Source: Saccopteryx bilineata | Taxonomy: Eukaryota > Chordata > Mammalia > Chiroptera > Emballonuridae | Length of the DNA: 64,000 nucleotides | Assembly (NCBI RefSeq): GCF_036850765.1 | Contig: NC_089492.1 | Location: 289,452,590 to 289,516,589 of the forward strand | Direction of reading: 5' to 3' | Shown: piece by piece, positions 55,869-64,000 of the stretch | Position numbering within the stretch: the first letter of the stretch is position 1 | Layout: the number at the start of each line of letters is the position of its first letter | The notes under the pieces: model-generated | Database searches by the model: none | The model's input: the letters and a program-made list of their open reading frames with translations, nothing else | What the model was told of the DNA's origin: nothing | Made by a program: the position numbers and the translations under genes

Positions 55869-57178
55869 CCTGACTAGGCAGTGGCGCAGTGGATAGAGCG
55901 TTGGACTGGGATGCCGAGGACCCAGGTTCGAGACCCCGAGGTTGCCAGCTTGAGCGCAGGCTCATCTGGCTTGAGCAAAATAAAAAATGCTCACCAGCTT
56001 AGACCCAAGGTCGCTGGCTCAAGCAAGGGGTTACTCGGTCTACTGAAGGCCCGCAGTCAAGGCACATATGAGAAAGCAATCAATGACAACTAAGGTGTCG
56101 CAACGAAAAACTGATGATTGATACTTCTCATCTCTCTCCGTTCCTGTCTGTCTGTCCTTATTTATCCCTCTCTTTGACTCTCTCTCTGTCCCTGTAAAGA
56201 AAAAAAAAAAAAAAAGTAATAGTCATCCCCAGCTGGATAACCCAGTTGGCTAGATTAGAGCATCGTCCCAAAGTGCAGAGGTTGCCAGTTCAATCCCCGG
56301 TCAGGTCACATACAGGTACAAATTGATGTTTCTCTCACTCTCTTTCTCCCTTCCTCTATCAATAAAATCAATAAATAAACACACACACAAAAAAACTTCT
56401 TGGCCCTGGCCAGTTGGCTCAGTGGTAGAGCGTCGACCTGGCGTGCAGAAGTCCCGGGTTCAATTCCCGGCCAGGGCACACAGGAGAAGCGCCCATCTGC
56501 TTCTCCACCCCTCCCCCTCTCCTTCCTCTCTGTCTCTCTCTTCCCCTCCCGCAGCCGAGGCTCCACTGGAGCAAAGATGGCCCGGGTGCTGGGGATGGCT
56601 CCTTGGCCTCTGCCCCAGGCGCTAGAGTGGCTCTGGTCGCAACAGAGCGACGCCCCGGAGGGGCAGAGCATCGCCCCCTGGTGGGCAGAGTCGCCCCCTG
56701 GTGGGCGTGCCGGGTGGATCCTGGTCGGGTGCATGCGGGAGTCTGTCTGACTGTCTCTCCCCGTTTCCGGCTTCAGAAAAATACAGAAAAAAAAAATTTT
56801 TTTTTTTAAAGTAATAGGCCCTGGCCGGTTTGCTCAGTGGTAGAGTGTCAGCCTGGCGTGCGGGAGTTCTGGGTTCGATTCCCGGCCAGGGCACACAGGA
56901 GAAGCACCCATCTGCTTCTCCACCCCCCCTTCCTCTCTGTCTCTTTCTTCTCCCGCAGCCCAGGCTCCATTGGAGCAAAGTTGGCCCGGGCGCTGAGGAT
57001 TGCTCTGTGGCCTCTGCCTCAGGCACTAGAATGGCTCTGGTAGCAACAGAGCAACGCCCCAGATGGGCAGAGCACCGCCCCCTGGTGGGCATGCCGGGTG
57101 GATCCTGGTCGGGCACATGTGGGAGTCTGTCTGACTGCCTCCCCATTTCCAACTTCAGAAAAATACAAAAAAAAAAAA
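55869..57178 (+). mobile_element. Array of four plus-strand SINEs at a reused target
   Basis: Members: a long tRNA-type SINE 55869-56211, an old SINE 56226-56400, and two Rhin-1-type SINEs 56402-56807 and 56817-57178. The motif AAAAGTAATAGTCA flanks or separates them at 55855-55868, 56212-56225 and 57179-57192, and in shortened form AAAGTAATA at 56808-56816. All lie in the same orientation. Confidence 0.85.
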
Positions 57179-57192
57179 AAAAGTAATAGTCA

Positions 57193-60100
57193 AAGGTCCA
57201 GTCCAGGAGAGTGAGGCCAAGGAGGGAGAGGTTCATCTGGAATTTGGATATGCTGAGATAGATGGGCCTTCCCAAAGTTCTCTGCATTTGACGTGGGCCT
57301 TGGAGAGTGGGCAGGATGTCAGTAGCTGGTGATGTGGAGGATGTGGCAGGGGGTAGGGAAAAGAACCAGGAAGGGCTGGGCGAACATCCGAAGCTCAGTT
57401 CCTGTCCGATCTGGGACAAGTCATGAGTAAGGGGCCTGATGTGAGGCAATAGGGAGTGGTGGGGACTGCAGAGGGTGGAAGGGTGTGTGCCAGTCGAAGG
57501 CAGACACAATTCGGAAACTGAAGCCATCACAAATGTGGGCCCAGAGCTGCCAGGCTCCTCTGGTTTGTCCAGAGAAGCCAGAAATCTGGATTTTTATGTA
57601 AAATCTGACTTTTCAGAGTTGGCAACCAATTCAAATTCTTTTGAAGCGCTGTGCCCAGCCAAACAAAACATGTCTGCCGGCCGACTTCTGCCCAGGCGCC
57701 CCGTCGGCCAGTCGTGGTAGAGATCATGTTGAGGGAGAGGCAAAGCACCATCCTATGACTAAGACACGGGGCGGGGGGGGGGGGGCAGAGCTGGCGAGGG
57801 TCCTGTCTGCTGGGCTGGGGAGCCTGCTTTTCCCCAGGATGATGCAGGCAAATGGGGCTGGGGTTCCAGACCCAGGGAGACTGCCTCTGGCACCCGGCGT
57901 GGCGGCAAGCTCAGGGTTGCTGGTTCTGCCAGGGGTCTGGCCAAGGACAAGCAGCCAGACACTTGCTCAGGTTAACTCAAGTTAGAGGGGGTCCTACAGC
58001 AGGCAGGGACCCAGGGAGGAGCAAGGCAGGCACAGAGCCGCCTTCTCCCTCTCTCTTTGCTCTAGGGCCCTCTCCACTGACCAGTTGCTTCCGTAGGCCC
58101 CCTCATTCTTGCTCCTCAACCATTGCAGGGCTCTGTACCCACTCAGACTGACTTTCCACGATCTCAGGGCCCCAGGGCCCAGGAGGCATTGCCCATCCCA
58201 GTTCGAGTTCTCAAGAGAGTAAGTCTGATTGACTAGGCTGGGCCAGGTGGCCACCCTGGACTTAGTCAACTCTGTCCAGGGTGTGCCGTCACCTGGTACA
58301 GCATGTCCCCCTCCAGGCCCACTCTTTCTGCAGGCTGTAAATGGGCCGCTTGCCTAGAGGGAGCCCATGGCAGGCCTGTGATGGGGAAGATGTGCCCCCA
58401 TGTCTGGGCCCTCCCCCTTCCCTAGAAGTCCCTCTCTAGGCCCTGAGAGCTGCCAGGGTCCCCACCGATTTTCCTGTGTTTGGAGCCTCTGGGAAGCTCG
58501 TCTATGGTCCCCAGGAGGTTGACGCTTCAGCTCAGAGCACACGGAAAGCTAGATCCCAGGGGAGCTGAGACTATGCTGTCTGGAATGGAGGCTTGAGAAA
58601 GCAGATTGGTCACCCTGAAGGAGCTGGAACCGGGGATTAGGGGGCAGGCAGGCTAGCTGTTAGAACCCCAGTGCCTGGAAGAACTTCAGAACTCATACAT
58701 CAACGGCCCTGTGGTCCGGCCCTGCAGGGGCTGTGGCCTGGAGCAGTCATGGTGGGTCCTAGAAATCTGGGAAGACAGTTCCAGAACCCCCATAGTGGAG
58801 GAAGTAGCCTGGAGCCCACAGAATTCAGAACCAGAACCAAGAAGTCTTGGGGCATAGGGCATGAGAACCTGGACTCAGGCCGAGTTGTGGGAGCCCAGGG
58901 ACCTGGGGTCCACCTTGTCTGGAGGGTTTTGAGAAGCCCCAAAGCTGACCAAGGGCCCAGGTCCCAGGGGACAGCCAGGTGGCAGAGGGGTTGCTGGAGC
59001 TGTGTTGGGAAAGAACCTGCCCTCCCCCACCAGCTACCTCCTGGCAAGCAGGGCTGCTGTGAGGGCAGCAGGACCACTGGCCCATGGACCCTTCATGGTC
59101 CTCACAGGCTGCTCCCACCTCAGCTGCCCCTGCCTCCGGGCTACCAGCAGGACAGTGGCCACTGGCCCTATGAACAGCAAGTAAGCAGAGGTTCCGTGAG
59201 GTGATTCTGCGAGCTGAGCGAAGCAGGTCCGGCCTGAGAGTCCTCAGTATGACCTCAGAGCCCCCAAGTTCACCCTGCTTAAGGACCCTGAGGGACACTG
59301 TGCCCTTGTTCCCTCTCAGCCTGTGTCAGCCTTGTCCCCAAGAGTCCCCTCCCCACTGTACTGCAGACCTGCAGCTTTCCAAAGAGCCACTTTGCCTGCC
59401 AGGCCCCACAGAGAACTCGCCAAGATTTGTCAGGGTCACCAATGGGTCCCCAGTGCCCAGCCCCAGGCTTGACACATGGTGGGCCCTCAGGGGATCCTGA
59501 TGGTATGTTTGCTGTGTCACATGGGGCCCACCACAGCTCCGTCAGCTGAAAGTCCTTGAGGGCAGGGACTGAGTTCTGGTCACCTGTGAGTCCCCAGGGC
59601 TGACCTATGTGAGGGACACACGCTGGAAGGCAGGCACCCTCCTCTAGCTGAGTGGCTCATGGGGAAGGGGACAGGGAACCTTTGGGAGAGGGACCCAGGT
59701 GCCACTGGAAACTGGGTCTTCCATACCTGGGTCTCATCGACCCGGAACCTCTGGCAGCAAGCTGGGAGTGGACCGGGGTCTTGGTGGGCTCTGTCCCTTG
59801 GAGGACTCTTGGCCATCTCCCTGAGACTCCATTTCTGTAGTGCAAAGTGTTTTGTAACTATTGAAATGCTGTCCAAGTATTGCAGGATGCCATTTACATA
59901 AAGCACAAGACCAGGCAGAACTAATCAATGCAGTTAGAAGTCTGGACAGCGTGCCCCTGTGGGGAGTGACTGGCAACCCCCAAGAGGGGGCCTTCTGCAA
60001 GGGGTGGGGGTGGGGATGCCCTGCTTCTTGATCTGGGTGCTGGCTGTGTTGTGAAAGTATGCTTCATGAGCTGTGCATTCATGACAACTGCACCCTTCTG

Positions 60101-60379
60101 TCCAGTAAGACAGCAGAGGCCACCAAACCCACTCCCATTGGTGGAGCCCCGACCCCATCCCTGACAGCACTTCTAAACGGCTGGGGAGGGGGGGTCTCCT
60201 GGGCAGGAGGAGAGGAGGACGCAGGGGGCCTTCCTGGCCGGCATCTCCACTTAGAAGGTACCGTTTGGACCGGGAGCAATAGCGAAGTCGTCTAAAAGGC
60301 CTTTTTCCCACTTTCCGGGAGACTGAGAAAATGTCTCCTACCACATCGAAACGGAGGTAGTTGTCTCCATTCGCGGTGG
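57193..60379. other. Spacer before the PLEKHG5 CpG island
   Basis: No young repeat or recognised exon. A G run is at 57770-57786. If the 51.6-kb exon is used, this is intron. Confidence 0.5.
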
Positions 60380-60900
60380 TGGGGGGACCGGGCGAGTCGG
60401 AGGGCGGAGGGACGGCCTCTGGTCCCACCCGCGACGTTTCAAACAGAGGCGGGGTCGGGGCGGGGACGCCGCGCGCGCCGGCGGACCCCCGCGCGGGGTG
60501 AGGGCGGGGCGCGGGGCCGGCCCCCCGCGGGCGGAGCCACCACGCGGGCTCCTCCCGCCGCCCACCTGCCCCGCCCCGCCTCCCGCCGCCGAGGGTCCCG
60601 CGGCTGTGGCGCTCGGGCCTCTCCCCGCGGCCCGGCTCGTCCCCGCCGCCGTCGCGCTCCCCCCGGCCGGCCCGCGGCGCCTCCCGCGCTGCCCGCACCC
60701 CCGGCCGCCCGGCGCCTCCTCCATGGGTGAGTGCGAGGCCCCCGGCAATACCCCGCCGTGCAGGCCCGCCGGCCCCGCCGCCTCCGCGCCAGCTCGGGGA
60801 AGGGGCGGGCGGGGGGCGCCGCGGTGGGGGGCGGGGAGCCAGGAGCTCCTTTCCCCTCCGGAGTGGGGGGCCCGGTCCACCCCTACTTCTGGGGCAAGGC
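60380..60900 (+). promoter_or_regulatory. PLEKHG5: CpG-island promoter of PLEKHG5
   Basis: The densest CpG block in the window, with many GC boxes (GGGGCGGGGC types) and no TATA. It contains the ATGG-ending first exon and is the natural promoter for the isoform starting there. The exact start site is not visible. Confidence 0.75.
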
Positions 60901-61688
60901 CTGCCCGAGGTGGGAGGTGGACGCTGGCCTGGGAATCAGGGCGGCGGGGGTGCAAACTCTGCCCCCGTGTTGGGGCCCGCGATAGCAGGACCCTTCTTCC
61001 CGGCCCTGCCTGCTAGCCGAGGCCGGCAGCCCCTCTGCACCTCCCCTGCCCGCTCCGCTGTTGCACCCCAATCCCTCGGAAGAGAGGCAGCTTGGAGGGG
61101 GCCAAATTCTGGGTCAAAGATGGGCCTCGGGTGAGGGGGACCACCTGGGCCTTTGTGAGGCGTCCATGCATAGATTGATGCTGAGGGCAGGGGCAAGAAG
61201 GGACCTGGGACCCCTGGAACCCCCTTCCCCCCAGCACTCTTGCTGGGATCCCCCAGAAAGTCAGGGGCCCCACAAGGTCACTGAGCCCCCCCCCCCCCAG
61301 ACTTGTGGGACTGAGGGAGGGAACAGCTTTTCTCCAAAGCCATTTCTCCCCGTGGAATCTGGACGGTTTCCCTGGGGAACAGCAACAAGAAAAGGGCTCT
61401 GCAGACAGATTCCCGTGCTGATAAGTTGGCATTTAAAAGAGAAAGGGACACTGACCTCCTTTGAAGGGAGGTTTGAGGAGACAGCCCCACCCATCCTCTG
61501 GTGGGGAGGCTGCTGGGGCCCAGGGAGAGCCTGGGTGCCCCTGCCTGGGCGCTCACCCTCCTCCAGGCCCCACCCGACTGACCGATCACCTTCTGCTTAT
61601 CTCCCCTGCAGACACCGGGAGCCTGGCTGAGGAGAAGGGACTTCGCTGTCAGAACCCGGACTGCATGGACAAGGGGCGGGCGACCAAG
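60723..61688 (+). CDS. PLEKHG5: PLEKHG5, RhoGEF with PH domain: first two coding exons (partial)
   Basis: PLEKHG5 (Syx/GEF720) is a guanine-nucleotide exchange factor, mainly for RhoA, important in motor neurons and endothelium. Exon 1 ends ATGG at 60726 before gtgagt; exon 2 runs from 61612 (after ctgcag) to 61688 before gtaggg. The joined frame begins MDTGSLAEEKGLRCQNPDCM and continues DKGRATK, closely matching the N-terminal CQNP.CMDKGRA.K segment known from the human long isoform, the first half of a small Cys-rich motif. The next exon (a Cys/His-rich stretch), the Dbl-homology and PH domains are not found before 64000 and must lie beyond the right edge. Same strand as NOL9, as in human. 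Confidence 0.88.
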
Positions 61689-64000
61689 GTAGGGAGCTGG
61701 AGGGCCTGGGGGCTGCTGGGAGCAGAGGCGACAGGGCTCTGACTGTCCTCTCTGTCCAGGCACAAACACCGTAGGAACCCAGTGAGGATGCAGCCTGCTC
61801 AGCCCCTGTGCTGTCTGGGTTCAGGGGTGGGTAGGGACCCTGGGTGGCTGGTTCCGGAGCCGTGGAGTGGGGCACGTCTGCAAAAGCCGGGGCAGCAGGG
61901 GTGTCCCAAAGCCCTTTTCTGTCCTGCTCTCTTTGCAGCAGCCCTGAGGTGACAGGAGCTGTGGCCTCATGTCACAGATGAGGAAGTTGAGACTCCACAG
62001 GGGGAACCCCCCCCCCCCGCCCAAAGTCTGTTCCAGTGCCAGCTGGCACTCTTTCTGTGACACCAGGACACTCTTCAGGCCTGGACATGGGTCAGGGACA
62101 CTTTAGGACTTTGGGACAGTGACTATGGCCCTGGGACTGACAAAGAGAATGGATAAACTGGTCCTGCAGTGCCAAGGCCTGAGCACTGGGAGTGAGATGG
62201 AACGAGAGGGCTCATGGTCACCACCAGGCGGCCCTGCTGCCTGTGACGTGCTGGGCATCGGGCCACGCACTCTCTGTGCCTTGTGCGCCACTCGTGGGAG
62301 CTCTCATGGCCCTGTTCTCTTGATAAAGATACCAAGGTTCAGAGAGGTCCTGTGACTTGGCTGGGGCCCTACAGCTCAAGAGAGTCCAAGCCAGGCTTTG
62401 AACCCATGTTCAGCTCCTTCCAGCACATATTTGAGGGACAGTGGTAAAAACTGCCACAACGTACTGTGTCGGGCTCAGGCTCTGAGGACTCAGTGTTGCT
62501 TCCTCCTGGCCTTCTTGAGATCTGTCCTGTCATTATTCCCATTTACAGGTAGGGAAACTGAGGCTCAGAGCTAGTGGCTCACCTGGGGACACATTGCGAG
62601 GATGTGGTAGCTGGGATTTGAATCTGTGTAGTGTTAGAGCCTGTGTTCCTAGCCACATTGTGGCTCAGCTCTGCCAGCTGCAGGAAATTAAAAATGCCAC
62701 CCTCCTCCAAGGTCCCCCTACTGTCCGTCTCTGCCCAGACACACAAGTGTACATTCTGCACAGGAAGACCACAGTTAGAAGGAACAGTTAGAAGGAACTT
62801 GGAGGACTGTTCTGGGGGTGGAGAGAGGAGGAGGAGGCGGCTTCCAGTTGCCGTGGTCACCAGGCAAGGGGGTGTCTGTGATTCAGACACAATCTGTTGG
62901 CACGGTTGATGCCTGGCATTGGGGCTTTGGTGTTGGCTGGTTGCCTCTCCCCCAGATGGGGGCTCCTGGCAACAAACTGGGCTCATTACCCCCGCTGTAC
63001 AACCTGCCAGGGGTCTGCACAGCCTTGAGGCCTCTGCCTGACTCTGGGGGTGGGGTGGCAAGAGGGGGTGGCAAGACGGGCCAGACCACCCTGTCCCAGC
63101 CCCTGTTTTGGGCAGCTGCTGCTGGCAGGAGCAGGGGTGGGAGGGCTGGACTGCAGAGGTGAGGCCTGTGGACCGGAGCAGGTTTCAGAGCAAGTGTGGG
63201 TCCTCTGCCGTCTGCAGGTCCTAGCTCCAGCCCAGCTCTGGCCAGCCCGGAACACAGCAGTGCTGACGTTGGCATCAGCAGCCAGAGGGCTGCCCAGCCT
63301 TCAGGAGGAGAGCCCACACCCTGTCACTGGTGGGACCCACTTGGAACAAATGGCACCGACTCACTTCGGGGACCTGAGTGATCAGAGGGAGGAGGGCTAG
63401 TCCAGGAGAACATCCTGGAGGAGGTGGCCTCTGGTGGACGTGAAAACATGGATAGGTGGAGCAGGAAGGGGAAACTGCCAGAGACAGGTGTTGCCAAGGG
63501 GATGCAGTGGCTGGAGGCCAGGGCGAGAGGAGGTGAATGATCCCCAGGCTTGGTGAGGGGTGAGGGGCAAAAAGTATCTGTATTGTTGATGATAATAACC
63601 AGCGCTGACTGAACACGTGTATGTGCCTGGTGGCGTGTTTGGCCCTCTCTGAACCCTTGTGAGAACCATAGGAGAAAAGCATCACTGTTACTCCCAGGTG
63701 ACATGCGAGGACACTGAGGCTTAGAGGGGTGAGAGACCATGCCCACATCACACAACGCGGCTGGCAAAGCTTGGCCTGGACTGAGATCAAGGGCCTCGTT
63801 CTTAATCTCCTCTCCAGCCATGGCCATTCGAGGAACAGCTAGCTAGCAGGATATATTAGCCTTTTGAAGGAGATGACGTCACTCACTCATAAGCCAAATC
63901 AGCTTGAAGCATCTGCCATGGCAGCCCCAGTTCTAGACCTTGGAGGTGTCCAGGAAACAGAGGTCCGGTCCTCCTACAGCTGACATCCTCACCCCGCTGG
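61689..64000 (+). other. PLEKHG5: PLEKHG5 intron, no further exon seen
   Basis: No frame matches the next PLEKHG5 exon. MIR-like remnants are suggested at 62320-62420, 62530-62640 and 63590-63790 (for example CAGGTAGGGAAACTGAGGCT). C runs are at 61286-61298 and 62008-62018. Confidence 0.55.

Noticed and set aside
60498..61016. Long Ala/Pro/Arg-rich frames in the PLEKHG5 CpG island on both strands
   Set aside because: CpG islands rarely contain stops; the supported frame uses only ATGG at 60723-60726 and then splices.

Overview
The window is mammalian nuclear DNA, most likely from a bat of the horseshoe-bat group (Rhinolophoidea). The grounds are split genes with GT-AG introns, CpG-island promoters, ancient MIR repeats, and dozens of young tRNA-derived SINEs. 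The commonest SINE starts CCTGGCCGGTTGGCTCAGCG and resembles the Rhin-1 type known from rhinolophid bats. The species call is inference; the gene calls rest on exon-by-exon protein matches and phase-checked splice junctions.

Gene order and orientation match human 1p36.31, reversed. From left to right: (1) ZBTB48 on the minus strand, its 5' half (four coding exons, residues 1 to 379) at 672-4962, with a CpG-rich promoter near 5380-5840. (2) TAS1R1, the umami taste receptor subunit, on the minus strand at 6835-12822. It is clearly a pseudogene: exons 1 to 5 remain with frameshifts, stops and dead splice donors, and the last exon (the whole seven-helix domain) is absent. (3) NOL9 on the plus strand at 14611-33734. 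It has 12 coding exons, all open, all phases consistent, 700 residues, and an intact Walker A motif. (4) The 5' part of PLEKHG5 on the plus strand: a CpG-island first exon ending in ATGG at 60726, a second exon at 61612-61688, and a phase-compatible upstream coding exon at 51641-51773 that is probably an alternative start. The rest of PLEKHG5 lies beyond the right edge.

The space between exons, mainly NOL9 introns and 39.8-43.9 kb and 55-57.2 kb, is packed with SINEs of three main kinds, many with perfect target-site duplications. Four non-autonomous hAT DNA transposons have 8-bp duplications, and two mariner-like elements are present. Several insertions are nested, including a four-deep stack at 22.06-23.3 kb, so relative ages can be read directly. 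The stretch 44-60 kb is GC-rich, repeat-poor and otherwise without recognisable genes.

I found no unknown multi-gene system. The points most worth a second look are the TAS1R1 decay with loss of its 7TM exon, the alternative PLEKHG5 start exon, two copies of the rare TCTCGCGAGA promoter element (at the NOL9 start and near its 3' end), nested and serial SINE insertions, and a hAT element inside a lineage-specific SINE.
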